64,000 nucleotides of DNA from NCBI GenBank assembly GCA_022559845.1, contig JAHNEJ010000232.1:1-64000 (forward strand), read 5' to 3'. Below, piece by piece: positions 34,103 to 46,082 of the stretch. The stretch is from Amorphophallus konjac (taxonomy: Eukaryota > Streptophyta > Magnoliopsida > Alismatales > Araceae). The notes under the pieces were generated by a model, which ran no database searches, had not been told where the DNA came from, and saw nothing but the letters and a program-made list of their open reading frames with translations. Position numbers and translations under genes: made by a program. How positions within the stretch are numbered: the stretch's first letter is position 1; every line of letters starts with the position of its first letter.

Positions 34103-36154
34103 TGATGCAGGACGACTATGGGACTTGACTCGGACTCGTTGTGACCTTGGACTCTAAAGGACGACGTGACTAACAGGACGACGCGACCAGCAACAACACT
34201 ATAACGCGGCACCGAACGAGCTTCAAAAGAGGCGATCATGCCCCAAACAAGAAGCGCTAAACCCACGGTCATCCCCGACGAGGGAAACATGACGATCTAC
34301 ACGGTTGGGAAATCGACTTTGAGTCTCGGGTGGTCAGCTCACTCTCATGCTCAGAATGAGTCACGGGACAGGTTTTGCTCTCACAACTCACAGCGATGAT
34401 TAATTATGAACTAGCTAGTAAAATATCCTACTCACATGTAGTGGCATCTAGAACGCATATTAAGCAAGCAAGTACGACAAAAAGGGGGAGGCGAGTGTAC
34501 CTCCACGCTCGGGGCGTGGGGAAGACGTCCCGACAGAGATCCAGAACTCCCGGTACAACAATAATTATTAATTAAAAAATTGATTCTACAGCCCACTCCA
34601 CGCAGGGAGGTAATAGGCAACACGTGGGGTCCGGGAGCACCAATCTCGGGTTGACGGGTAGCAGTCGGTGGCCCTTGGGCGGACGCGGTCGGCCGATTCA
34701 GCTCGGTTCACTCGGGCCCGCATGACAACACGTGGGACCCGCTACTGGTACGGGGACGTCCGGGGGGCCTCCTAGTTGCAGTGACCACCGGGGTGTCTAT
34801 GGAGTGTCCCGGGTCGATCCCTGGGAGCGGCGGTCACCGGAGTGGAGTCGGACGATTTCTTGGGATTTATTTCCCAAGGCTGTCCCGCAGCTCAGCTTCT
34901 GGCCAGATCTGCGCACTCGGACGAGAACAGCTGGTACGCCCAGCTCCGATGTCAGATCGGGACGCAATGCATACCGTTGGTAAGAGGACTCAAAATCCTA
35001 CAACATATTGGATTTCCAGATACGTCCAACGGCTGGATTGGAAATGGGAATGACTGCAAACTAACTGAGCACTCTATCCTGAAATACAGAACATGTTGGG
35101 CAGAACATGAAGTGCCTGATCAAGGGATTTGACCGAGGATCAAACGAACGAATTTTGACCTGGGATTTTTATGGTGGGTATAGGGGAGGGTGACGGTGAT
35201 GCACATAGTTTTTTTTGTACTTTTTTGACAACATTTGAGTGGTGAGAAAAATCATCTACTGGGATTTATCTCGCAAATATGCACACAGGCAGACTTTGAG
35301 AAAGAAGAATAGGTGGCTGGGAAATAGCCTAAACGGACTCTGATCGACCTAAACATTAAACTAAAATTGGGGTATGATGGGGTGAACCTACCCTCAAAGT
35401 TTCATCACGATCTAACGGTCGGATCTTCCGTACCAGCCCCTTCACCGAGCTGTTGTCTTGTAACTCTGAATTTCGGGGCAGCAAAATGGAACTGGCTTGT
35501 GGTCGCTCAACGGCGGCACGAACGGCGGCGGTGAATGATCACATCAGATAGAGGAAGAGGGGAGGAGGAAGAAATTTGAGGGAGATAGAGGATTTAGGCT
35601 CAGATCTGAAGAAGATTGGAGGAAGAAGAGGGAAGAACACTTAGAACAAGGGGGAGAGAGGGGGTTGCACACAAATCACTATGCTCATGTAATTTCTTCA
35701 TTAGTTTGATCAAATGACACAAGAGACATTAAATACATAGATCCTAGACCTAGCCAAATGACCTAGGATATCCTTGGTCAAGGGGGTATAATGGGGAAAT
35801 GGGGGACAAGGGTGATTAGTTTAACCCCGCTAGGGGAAAAGGGAGGGGGCGCCCTTTTGACAATGGGGGAGAATTTTGAATTCTTCCCTCCTCTCCTTGG
35901 TCCAAGTCCAAGGTGGACCATGGACCAGCCCCACATGGGCCCTATGGTCTAGGTGGACCAATGGGAAGGGAGGTGGGGGTCTCGTCGGGCCTACGCATTC
36001 CTTTTTGTAAAGAAACCCATTGACTTAGCCTAAGAAACCCATTGGCTTATACTTGCCATACATTTGTAACCCCATTAACCCAAAGATATAAATGCAAAAT
36101 GAAAGGATACAAATGCAAAAATAAAATGCTAGTGCCCGGTGTTGATTCCCATCA
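34103..36154 (-). repeat. 3' LTR of element B
   Basis: On the minus strand it starts TGATGGGAATCAACACC (plus-strand end 36154) and ends CTGCATCA (plus-strand 34103). On the plus strand a polypyrimidine ttctcccc follows directly (polypurine tract on the minus strand, 36155-36166). A TATTTAATG motif (minus) at about 35728-35740 is a candidate TATA region. Confidence 0.92.
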
Positions 36155-36165
36155 ATTCTCCCCGG

Positions 36166-36684
36166 GTGGGAAGAACTCGACCCCGTCGAGTAAGGGTCTG
36201 GGTCGCTCTGGTATCAATCCAATAGATTTGGACCTATCCTTTGTAGCTCGTCCCCGGTGATCCAAGTGTCATCGGACGCGGGCCGTCCCCTCCAAATGGC
36301 GCTGTTACACTCCGCCTCGAGTAGTCGTTACCTGCTCATCCAGTATACATTCTATCTGCTCTCGCTGCTGAGGTAACAAGGCTGGAGGTGGACACTCTAG
36401 GGTGGTGTCGCTCACAATGGGTGGAGACGGCTCAAAGGGCTCACTGGGTATCACAGCTGGGTCCCTATAAGCGACTAGATCCGAATGTTGAAAGTGGAGC
36501 TGATCCCGTAATCCTCTGGCAAGTCCACAACATATGCGTTTGATCGGACTTGCCTCACTACCCGAAAGGGACCGGCACCGCGATCATGCAACTTCTTCAT
36601 GGCTCCCGAGGGAAACCGTTCAGGTCTGACCCTGATCATGACATAATCATCCTCTCGGAACTCACGGTTGTGCCTTGAGCACAA
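36166..36684 (-). pseudogene. Element B integrase-tail and chromodomain remnant
   Basis: Minus-strand reading 36684-36475: HNREFREDDYVMIRVRPERF, then DRGAGPFRVVRQVRSNAYVV and DLPEDYGISSTFN, the conserved chromovirus integrase tail. A frameshift breaks it near 36480. Further down it reads REQIECILDEQVTTTRGGV, and after another break DELQRIGPNLLD and DPDPYS, which are the pieces of a chromodomain. The same motif order as in element A shows common ancestry of this module. It is not translatable as one protein here. Confidence 0.8.
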
Positions 36685-36949
36685 AGCAACTCATTGCATC
36701 ATGTATTGCTGGCATTTTATGATGACTATGCAACTCCTATATGCTCGACAAACAAACTGTATAAATGAAGCAAAACAGAGTCAGAGACTATGGAATGAGG
36801 GCAGACGGAGAGAGACACAACCTAATAACTTCCTAAGACTGACGACAAACACGCGGGACACACTGAGGAAGACCCGGTAAGAATGACGGACACCGTTTGC
36901 ATATACCAAGTATAAAGATAAGCTAACTCACAACTTAAGGTCACGATCT

Positions 36950-37954
36950 TCAACTCTCGTCAACCGTCTCCGGTTGGAGAAGACTCGTCCTCGGGTACAG
37001 AAATGTGAGGACAGGGAGGTGTGTGATGGGACAGTCATCCGGACGATTGGTGTGAAACATGACAAAAAGGAAGTCCAGACATTGTCTCTTGAATGCGTGG
37101 AAGAAATCAGACCATAACGTGTCAACATAGGCTGTCAACATTGGTACGATAGGGACTAGTGGTTGCGCCAGTGTAGGAGAGACGGGTAAAAGCTGGATGG
37201 CTGACTGTATAGGATCGGCGGATGGCACATCCACCGAGGACAAAGTGGGTGGGACAGATAGCTCTAGGACGACCGGTGGGGTTGGGGTGACTAACAAGAT
37301 GGGGTCGTTAGCTGGCGCCTAACCCTGGCCCACTAGGCACTCTATGGGATCGCCTTCTAACCCCACAACCTCAGCGAGGTACTCCTCGGCCAACTCTTGG
37401 TCAGCCTCATAACTTACTAGTGTAAGTCCGGGTGGGGTATCCTCGGTATGTATGTCCTCTAAGGCAAGGGAATGTGAAGGGCACTGATCGGGGAAGTGGC
37501 TACTCCCACTATAGGTGGCTACATGAGCGAGCTGGCTATGGGTGGCCAGAGGGGCGGTCTGGGCAGCAGGCGCCTGAGGGGCTGGAACAGCTCCGGAGAG
37601 CCCCTGGTGGGGGATTCTTCCCACACTCTTTAGCTTTCCAACCAGACCTTGGACAGATCAGTCGAAAGCCTCGGAACGGTCCTTCACGGCCTTGAAACGG
37701 CCCACCAAGCGGTCGGTATTCTCCCTCTCACTTCGTTCGAACCTATCCATGCGCTCCATGAGTAGAGCGAAGAAGTCATCCAGAGATCGGCATCCTTGGG
37801 TGGCACCTTGGGGTTCACCCATAGTGTCAGGGTGATGGTATTGGGTACCCAAGGGGAATTGGGGGAACTTATGGGTGGGTTGGACATGTAGACACTCGGG
37901 ATAAGACAACTGACTTCCTAATGGACTAGACACGACCCTAAAATAGTAATGCAA
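36950..37954 (-). pseudogene. Element B gag-position ORF with two stops
   Basis: One minus-strand frame runs from 37954 to 36950 (about 335 codons) with a TGA at 37658-37660 and a TAG at 37319-37321. Near the start it has a charged helical segment (LDDFFALLMERMDRFERSE, then NTDRLVGRFKAVKDRSEAF), likely a coiled coil. Then come a Pro/Ala-rich middle and a C-terminal part containing WSDFFHAFKRQCLDFLFVMF. There is no zinc knuckle and no catalytic motif. It sits where gag should be, but I cannot assign it to the Gag family with confidence. Confidence 0.5.
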
Positions 37955-38164
37955 GGTTGGAATGCAGACTCGACTACAAACCTAGACTCTACCAGTATCC
38001 GGTACGGGGCGGAGGTTTGATCCAAAGATCGCACTCACGCAAGTGTGTCACCTTCCCAGTAGGCGGAACCTATCGTTCCGGAGGCACATTTTAATATACC
38101 GGGTAATGGGTGAAATGCAACCTAAGACTTGAACCGTGCTATGATGGACGACCCTAGACTCAAA

Positions 38165-38180
38165 CTGGCTCTGATACCAA
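38165..38180 (-). promoter_or_regulatory. Primer binding site of element B
   Basis: Minus-strand TTGGTATCAGAGCCAG, two bases from the LTR edge at 38183; initiator Met tRNA type. Confidence 0.9.
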
Positions 38181-38182
38181 TT

Positions 38183-40228
38183 TGATGAGGGATGACTATG
38201 GGACTCCACTCGGACTCGTTGCGACCTTGGACTCTAAAGGACGACGCGACTAACAGGACGACGCGACCAACAATAATACTATAACGCGACACCGAACGAG
38301 CTCTAGAAGAGGCGATCATGCCCCAAACAAGAAACACTAAACCCACGGTCGTCCCCGATGATGAAAACGTGACGATCTGCACAGTTGGGAAACTGGCTTT
38401 GAGTCTCGGGTTGTCAGCTCACTCTCATGCTCAGAATGAGTCACGGGACAGGTTTCGCTCTCATAACTCACAGCGGTGATTAATTATGAACTAGCTAGTA
38501 AAATATCCTCCTCACATGCAGCGGCGTCTAGAACGCATATTAAACAAGCAGGTACGACAAAAAGTGGGAGGTGAGTGTACCTCCACGCTCGGGGCGTGGG
38601 GAAGACCTCCCGGTCGAGATCCGAAACTCTCGGTACATTAATAATTATTAATTACAAAAGTGATTCTACAGCCCACTCCACGCAGTGAGGTAATAGGCAA
38701 CACATGGGGTCCGGGAGTACCAATCTCGGGTTGACGAGCAGCAGTCGGTGGCGCTCGGGCGGACGCGGTCGGCCGGTTCAGCTCGGTTCACTCGGGCTCG
38801 CAGGACAGCACGTGGGACCCGCTATTGGTGCGACAACGTCTGGGGGGGCCTCCTGGCTACAGCGATTGGTGGGGCGTCTCTAGAGTGTCCCGGGTCGATC
38901 CCCAGGAGCGGCGGTCACCGGAGTGGAGTCGGGCGATTTCATGGGATTTATTTCCTAAGGCTGTCCTGCAGCGCAGCTTCTGGCTAGATCTGCGCACTCA
39001 GACGAGAACAGCTGGTACGCCCAGCTTCGGTGTCGGATCGGGACGCAATGGGTACCGTTGGAAAGAGGACTAAAAATCCTACAGCATATTGGAATTCTAG
39101 ACCTGTCCAAAGGCTGGATTAGAAATGGGAATGACTTCAAACGGACTGAGCACTCTGTTCTGAAATATAGAATAGGCTGGGTAAAACATGAACTGCCTGA
39201 TCAAGGGCTTTCACCGAGGATCAAATGAATGAATTAGGACCTAGATTTTTATGGCGGGTAGAGGGGAGGGTGATGGTGACGTACATAAGTTTTTTGGCAA
39301 CATTTGAGGGGTGAGAAAATCAGCTACCGGGATCTATCTCGCAGATCTGCAAACAGGCAGACTTTGAGAAGGAAGAACATGTGGCTGGGAAAAGGCCTAA
39401 ATGGACTCTGATCGACCTAAAAATTAAAATGGGATTGGGGTATGATGGGTGGAACCTACCCTCAAAGTTTCATCACGATCTAACGGTCGGATCTCCCATA
39501 CCAGCCCCTTCACCGAGCTGCTGTCCTGTAACTCCGAATTTCGGGGCAGCAGGATGGAACCGGCTTGTGGTTGCTCAACAGCGGCACGAACGGCGGCGGC
39601 GGCAGCGGTGAACGATCACATCAGATAGAGGAAGAGGGGAGGAGGAAGAAATTTGAGGGAGATTGAAGATTTAGGCTTAGGTCTGGAGAAGATTGGAGGA
39701 AGAAGAGGGAAGAACACTTAGAACAAGTGGGAGAGAGGGGGGTGCGCACAAATCACTATGCTCATGTAATTTCTTCATTAATTTGATCAAATGACACAAG
39801 AGACATTAAATACGTAAATCCTAGACCTAGACAAATGACCTAGGATACCCTTGGTCAAGGGGGTATAATGGGGAAATGGGGACAAGGGTGATTAGTTTAA
39901 TCCCACTAGGGGACAAGGGGGGCCGCCCCTTTGACAATGGGGAAAGATTTTGAATTCTTCCCTCCTCTCCTTGGTCCAAGTCCAAGGTAGACCATGGACC
40001 AGCCCCACATTGGCCCTATGGTCTAGGTGGACCAATGAGAAGGGAGGTGGGAGTCCCGCTGGGTCTACGTGGCCCTTTTTGCAAAGAAACCCATTGACTT
40101 AGCCTAAGTAACCCATTGGCTTATACTTGCCATACATTTGCAACCCCATTAACTCAAGGATATAAATGCAAAATGAAAGGATACAAATACAAAAATAAAA
40201 TGCTAGTGCCCGGCGTTGATTCCCATCA
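38183..40228 (-). repeat. 5' LTR of element B
   Basis: Same ends as 34103-36154 (TGATG...CATCA) and collinear with it throughout. Differences are frequent, including many C/T changes and an indel in the ggcggcggcagcggtg segment near 39595. Confidence 0.92.
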
Positions 40229-40233
40229 TAATA
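40229..40233. repeat. Right target-site duplication of element B (TAATA)
   Basis: Directly follows CATCA at 40228; identical to 34098-34102. Confidence 0.95.
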
Positions 40234-41189
40234 CAATATGTTCCCCATCTCAATACACGGGCGAAATTGGAGGTTTAATGCGAAGGTTTGTTCCGTTTCG
40301 ACCGTCAAAACTTACTGTCCGGGGAGGGGGAACATCCCCATCGAGCATTCTTGTCATTTCTTTCTAAATCACCACCGGGCTACAGGGTCCCGTCCGTCTG
40401 TGGCGCAGACTCCAGCAAGCTATCTAAGGTTAATAGCAATGGGCCCATTGACCCAACATCAAATCCACATTCTCCAGGGAATAGTGGTGGCTGAGGGTAA
40501 GAGACCTCTTGTAGGCTAGTCCTCGAGGTTTTCCCCCATTTCAGCCGTCCCTGTTGATCAATATATCTGGCCCATGGAGTATCGATGCCCCTCTTAGGCT
40601 AGTCCTCGGGATTCCCGTACATCTGGGTCTGTCGGTCACCGTTTGGAATTCCCAGCTTTAAAGAGCGTACCTCAGTTTCTGTGGGACTGTCTCCGCTTTC
40701 CCCCCACAACCCTCTGGGTATGGGGAGGTGCTGCCAAAATTTTGACTAAACACTTAGTCTGAATTATGATGAAACCTCGATGTTGGACTGTGAACTTGTT
40801 ATAGACTGTGCTTGAGTAGGAACCTCGCACAAGTCTTGATCTGCCTTGTCTGCAGAGCAATTGAAGCTTGAATTCACTCATTGATCAACCTTAATCAATC
40901 TGCTGGACAATCAAGTATGAATTCATGTAATGAATAAACCCTTGATCAGCATCAAAAGGGTTGAACAAAACTACATTAAAGCTTAACAGTGTAGAAAATC
41001 AAACTCCACCTTCAAAATCGACGCGGTCCTAATCCGGCGCCCGCCAAAACGGCCCCTACCCCCCCCCCCCCGCACCATTTTAGATCAACACTCAAAAACC
41101 CTCTAATCCCCTTTGGCCCTAATATGGCGCGCCCCTCGCGTGGCGTTTAAACCCTTGAAATGCCCCGCGCCGTTTTTGAATGGCCAATG

Positions 41190-41430
41190 TGCATCGACCT
41201 CACTCCCCAATGTGCATCGACCTTCCCTATGTGCATCGACCTCACTCCCTAATGTGCATCAACCTTCCCTATGTGCATCGACCTCACTCCCCAATGTGCA
41301 TCGACCTTCCCATGTGCATAAACCCTTTCAACCCAATGTGCATCGACCTTCCCATGTGCATAGACCCTTTCACCCCCAATGTGCATCGACCTACATCACA
41401 TGCATCGACCTTCACCCTCTAATGTGCACC
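41190..41430. repeat. Short tandem array of TGTGCATCGACC units
   Basis: About nine copies of AATGTGCATCGACCT with variable C/T-rich linkers, spaced about 22-28 bp. The core resembles TGCACCGACCTT in the LTR C arrays at 11.9-13.5 kb, although the two lie in different elements. Confidence 0.8.
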
Positions 41431-41489
41431 GACTTCATAATAACAAAAGGGGGAAATAAATAAAAAATAACGTAACAATAAACCATTAT

Positions 41490-41880
41490 GAGAAAAATAA
41501 CTTATAATAATTAATAAATCATCTTTAAAAAATTGATAAATCATCTTAAAAATTAATAAATCATCTTAAAAATTAATAAATCATCTTAAAAAATCAATAA
41601 CTCATCTTAAAAATCAATAAATCATCATAAAAATTAATAAATCATCTTCAAAATCAATAAATCATCATAAAAATTAATAAATCATCATTAACAAATTAAT
41701 AAATCATCTTAAAAATCAATAAATCATCATAAAAATGTATAAATCATCATAAAAATTAATAAGTTATCTTAAAAATCAATGAATCATCATTAATTGATAA
41801 ATCATCACAAAAAAATAATAAATCATCATGAGGAAATTGATAAACCAATAAAATAATAATAAATAATAAATCATCATCGA
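41490..41880. repeat. AT-rich tandem array, about 22-bp unit
   Basis: About sixteen imperfect copies of a unit like AAAAATTAATAAATCATCTT, with variants AATCAATAAATCATCATAA. Clearly tandem, with decay at both edges. Confidence 0.85.
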
Positions 41881-42643
41881 TTGGGGAATACATATCGATA
41901 GCAATAAATCAATCAGTTGAGCCTGCTCTTTCCCTTTACCCATTTATTTGAATGTGCAAATTGTGTTTGAATACATTTATCGTTACTGCCTCGCTTGTCT
42001 GTTCGCATGCATGCTTGCTGAATACTAGTTGTCACCTTGGGCCTCGGTATATCAAATGGTGATCCGCCGAAGGTCAGACTAGCTCTGACCAGAAGCTTTC
42101 ACTATGCGCGATGGTGGTCTTCGGACCTACGTCCTCCGCCATGTACCGAGGGCTCCGGGTAGCAAATGAATTTGAGCTACGCGCTCGAGCTTATATTTTC
42201 ATTCCCGCGTTATGAATTATCATTCTCGCCGGTTCATCTATGTTCGCACATTTATACAGCCCCCGTGGCCCATTATCTTGGTAATTAATCAAGGGTTTTC
42301 CTCCTTCTCGGAGGATGTAATTAACATCATAGCCTTTATGATATGACAGACTGCCGGTCCCGACACGGACCTCACAATCGACTGACTGAGTCAGATCGAG
42401 CGCACAATAAACTTGTCACCTCGGTGACTGGCACGCCCACGCAATAAATAAATAAATCAAAGAAATAAACCATCAACCCAATAAATATAAATATATTAAT
42501 AAAAAAAATCACGTCCCAACATAGCTGACACGCTCTGTGGGACTCAGTCTTCCTTCATCTCTTTGCCAAGATAAGTGTGCCTCGGAGGACCCTCCCAAGG
42601 AGCGCTGATCGTTTGTTTATTTTTGTGATTTCAAGACACGACA

Positions 42644-43774
42644 ATGGTTGCTGGAATCGCTGCTCTAACCTTTGGCCCCGCGATCGTGGCCAACCATGCT
42701 ACTAATGGGTACTTGGCAGTACCTACCATTTTTGGCACCTTCCCACCAGTGGTAGGCTTCCCCAACTTCTTGGGGGTAGCCTTCACCGATGTGCTGAGTG
42801 TCGAAGCCTCGGAGGTGGTCGGGGAAGACGTCAGTAAGAAGCCTCATGTTGCCAATACCCGAACCTACAGGGGCCTGCCAACATGCCAGATTCAGTTGGC
42901 AAGCTACATCGTGCATCATGTAGCCCGTGGGGTCCGTCCCGCTTACTACAACAAACCCAGGGATCGCCGCCAGAAGAACTCCGGCAGAAGGGCTGCTACT
43001 GCTATCACCGGATGCCTATCAGTGTCTGGCAAATCAATTCTGATCGGCTGTGTCCGTGTCTTCCTAGACGGATGTGACGCCCAAGTGATTCCAGATCGGG
43101 TGGTCACTGCAGTACTGACCCGCAACTCCTTCCAGGCCCTATCTGGAAGAAGGGCCGAGAAGGAAAAAACTGGTCATCACGGCCAAAGAGAACTGGCTCC
43201 AAGGCCAAAAGTGTTCAAGCAGGTGTGGGTCCCCAAGAAAATCCAACCTGTCCGCCAAGAGGCACCTGTTCGCCACTGCCCCGAGCTTGCTGAGACGGGG
43301 AAGAGGAACGAGAGGGGCTTCCCCCCGAGAAGAGAAGAGACGGTTATGGATCCTCCATGCCGCGCCATTTTCAGGGCCTTTGCCCGACAAGCCAGTATCC
43401 CTTCAATGGGAAGAAGATTTGAGCAGCCCGCCGGAAGAACCCGGTTGGCCTACATCCCTCCAGTGGGAGGTCGACAACTATCCCTAGTCCTACATCAGGG
43501 ACGGGGGCAAGAAGAAATGACCAACATGGTCAAAAGCTATTTCAGGGGTCTAGGCAACCCCTCACTAGGCCAACAACGACTGCTTCAAGTAGCCGCGGTC
43601 GAAGAGGAAGACTGCTTGCCAACGGCAATCGAAGAAGAAGAAGAAAGAAGAGTGACATCGTCTATTGATGACAATGGGTATGAAGATGGCTCAGGTTACA
43701 ATACTGACCTTCTCCAGCCATGCAAGGAGGAAAGTCAACAAACGAAGAAGAGAAATGAAAGTCTTCGCCTGTAA
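42644..43774 (+). CDS. 376-aa ORF of unknown function upstream of gag
   Basis: An open frame starting MVAGIAALTFGPAIVANHAT and ending QQTKKRNESLRL. I recognise no family. The middle is basic (KVFKQVWVPKKIQPVRQEAP) and the C-terminal third is acidic (AAVEEEDCLPTAIEEEEERR). It sits just before the gag-like ORF. Some Tat elements (Ogre group) carry an extra ORF before gag, so an ORF1 role is possible. The neighbouring gag is badly broken while this frame is intact, which is odd. It may also be a chance frame through leader sequence. I could not decide. Confidence 0.3.
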   Translation: MVAGIAALTFGPAIVANHATNGYLAVPTIFGTFPPVVGFPNFLGVAFTDVLSVEASEVVGEDVSKKPHVANTRTYRGLPTCQIQLASYIVHHVARGVRPAYYNKPRDRRQKNSGRRAATAITGCLSVSGKSILIGCVRVFLDGCDAQVIPDRVVTAVLTRNSFQALSGRRAEKEKTGHHGQRELAPRPKVFKQVWVPKKIQPVRQEAPVRHCPELAETGKRNERGFPPRREETVMDPPCRAIFRAFARQASIPSMGRRFEQPAGRTRLAYIPPVGGRQLSLVLHQGRGQEEMTNMVKSYFRGLGNPSLGQQRLLQVAAVEEEDCLPTAIEEEEERRVTSSIDDNGYEDGSGYNTDLLQPCKEESQQTKKRNESLRL

Positions 43775-43834
43775 TATGGCTGGGATGGCCAGCAGATACG
43801 AGGTTTGCCTGAGGAGCCCGAAGAATTAGTCTGA

Positions 43835-46042
43835 TTGGCCGAAAGGCCAGGGCCGAATACCAGGAGAACTGAAGCTGCTAGAGAAATGATGAGGGCGACA
43901 AGAGGGAAACGAATACTAACCGAAGAAGTCACCACCCTCACGGTGAATGTGATAACAACTAAAGAGGAGGAGGTCTTACTAAACACTTTGCCCGAAGGCA
44001 CTTTAGGAGAGGCAGTGGAAGCCACCACCAGCACTGCAACTATGGACCCATCAGTAATGATGCTACTACAACAATACCGACAGGAGATAGAACTTTTGAA
44101 GAAACAGCTGCATGAGAGAACAAAGCAGGCTTCGGCCTCCAAACAGCCCGAGATGCAGGGTGAATCGTCGCAAGGAGTTGTCAACCCCTGCGACTTTCCT
44201 CCACTATATACTCTACCTCAGTCGGTAGAATACAGCCAAGCGGCTACCTAGTAGCGTCCACTTCAGCCGCTGATGCCACCAATATTGCCCCAGGTGCCCC
44301 AGCCACATCCAGCAATGCGTCCTCCGCCGCAGGCGACCACCCTGGTCACCCCATATCTGCAGCCATCACATTTCTATCCCAAACCAGTCGATCTGACCAC
44401 CGTAAACAAGCTGATGGTGGAAAGGATGATTGAGCTGATGCTGTCTGAACGAAATGAAGGCGATTATGTCGCATTTGATGCTTATCGGGTGCCATATCCG
44501 CCCCATCATGCAACAAAGCGGCTCCCCGGGGGATAAGTAAGCTGCCTAAGTTTGACAAGTTCACCGGGGAGGGATCCCTGAAGGAACACATCGCATATTA
44601 TATGACCTTCAAGGGTGATTTGGCCACAGACGAGTCATATCTGTTGAAATTTTTTGGGTCCTCATTAACCAGGCTCGCATTTGAATGGTACTCCAGCCTT
44701 TCGGCCGGGTGGATCAACGACTGGCCGGACATGCAGAAGAAGTTAGAGAAAGGTATCACGTCATCGAGAGGGAGGTCACGGTGGTTGAACATTACTCAAC
44801 AAGACAAAGGGCTGATGAAATGGCCCTTGAATATATTAAGAGGTGGAGGAACCTCGGAATGAGATGCAAGCGGCCCCCGCATCAAGAGTATGTTGTACAG
44901 ATTTGCAAGCAAAACCTCAGGAGGGAGGTCTTGGAAAAGATGATTGGTATGAAAATTTGGTCATTTGACCGATTGAATAATGTGGTGGCCAAAGTCGAAG
45001 CTTTTCTAGCGTGACCCATCCCTATATCAACCACTGCCACCGCGCAGAAGGCCAAGACAGCAAATCAGCTCCCAGCGCCTAAAGAAGCAAATGCTCTTGA
45101 TATCAAAGCATTTGAACAACAAGGAGATAAGGGCAAGAAGGTAGCCGAGCCTCAACCTGACAAAGCAGAAGAGAAGAAGGAAGGTCCCTCACTCAGGGAT
45201 AAGATGAAGAAGGCCTACTCTTTTCCAAAGGAGAAGACCAAAGTTCTATTTGACTGGGTTACCTAGTACAACAAGATCACCTTGCCTGAGCCCAGAAGGC
45301 CGGAGGACCTAAAAAGAAGAGATAGTTTGAGATTCTGCCCTTACCATCAGATGCTGGGGGACCCATTTGAAGACTGTTATATATTCAAGGAAGTCATTGA
45401 AGGCATGATAAGAAAGGAAGAAATAGAACTGGGGGAGTACAAAGTTGACCCTCCACAACCCCATGAAGCGCCTCTGCTAAGGGCTGCAGCAAACATGATT
45501 TCTTTAAACAAGGTACTGCCTGAAGAAGTCGTGGAAGCCAGCACTCAACATACTTATGAGACCTGTTTCTGACACCAATGAAAGAACAACAGGGATGGCA
45601 GCAGGTCCCTGCGAAGACCAAGAATAAGGATGTGTCCCGCCCAACAGCGAGGGCACATATTCGCGGCGTCACACCACGGCCTACCCATCCGGTGCCAGCA
45701 CTAATCTGGACCAGCCCACCTGCGTGAATCATAATACACGCCCACAACCGGAGGAGACAAACTCCGTTGCCGGCAGTCAAAGAAATTAGTCTAGAGGCTC
45801 AGCGGCTTCAAGACTACATAAATGGGCTAGATGAATATGAACAGCGCAAATTGAAGCCCTTGCTAATAAGGGATCATGTCCCATGGCAAGAGCTGGAACA
45901 GCTCTCACTCGAGCAAAAAGAAGAGACCAATAAAACAGCTGAAAAGGGCGACAGTCTATTCTGGGGGCAGGCGCCGTCGAAGAAAAAGCAAAGAAAGAAA
46001 AGAAAGGCTTGCAAAGCCAAGAGGGACACAGTGCTCTCTTGA
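43835..46042 (+). pseudogene. Ty3/gypsy gag remnant (probably Tat clade)
   Basis: A run of open pieces in shifting frames: 43835-44251 (ELLKKQLHERTKQASASK), 44273-44536, then KLPKFDKFTGEGSLKEHIAY and RLAFEWYSSLSAGWINDWPD from about 44532. After a shift near 44750 it continues ADEMALEYIKRWRNLGMRCK. This is the Gag domain with its W-rich helix pattern. The frame continues past TGA 45012-45014 and TAG 45264-45266 to a knuckle-like CPYHQMLGDPFEDCYIFKEV (45282-45572). A further piece, 45767-46042, is very basic at its end. At 46083 a Tekay-like LTR interrupts it, so protease and pol are not seen. Confidence 0.75.
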
Positions 46043-46082
46043 AACACCCTTTCTGCCCTCTTCAACCTGCCCAATGACGAAG

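Larger units (their letters stand above)
34103..40228 (-). mobile_element. Element B: complete non-autonomous chromodomain LTR retrotransposon
   Basis: 6,126 bp with LTRs of 2,052 and 2,046 bp, an initiator-Met primer site, a polypurine tract and a perfect 5-bp duplication. The internal region is only about 2.0 kb. It holds an unknown gag-position ORF and a broken integrase-tail/chromodomain segment. Protease, RT, RNase H and integrase core are absent. Its LTRs differ by about seven bases in the first 68, so it looks older than element A. It shares layout and LTR ends with family A but has different LTR sequence. Confidence 0.92.
40234..42643 (+). other. Non-coding leader or LTR sequence before a gag region
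   Basis: Continuation of the 31857-34097 block after element B. It contains a TGTGCATCGACC array (41190-41430), an AT-rich tandem array (41490-41880), a C run at about 41058-41071 and a short palindrome GTCACCTCGGTGAC at about 42415. No ORF here has recognisable content. It is probably the LTR/5' UTR of the element whose gag follows. Confidence 0.4.

Noticed and set aside
34781..35132. Overlapping plus-strand ORFs in the element B LTR
   Set aside because: The same region in the other LTR (38825-39073) has different frame breaks; no domain.
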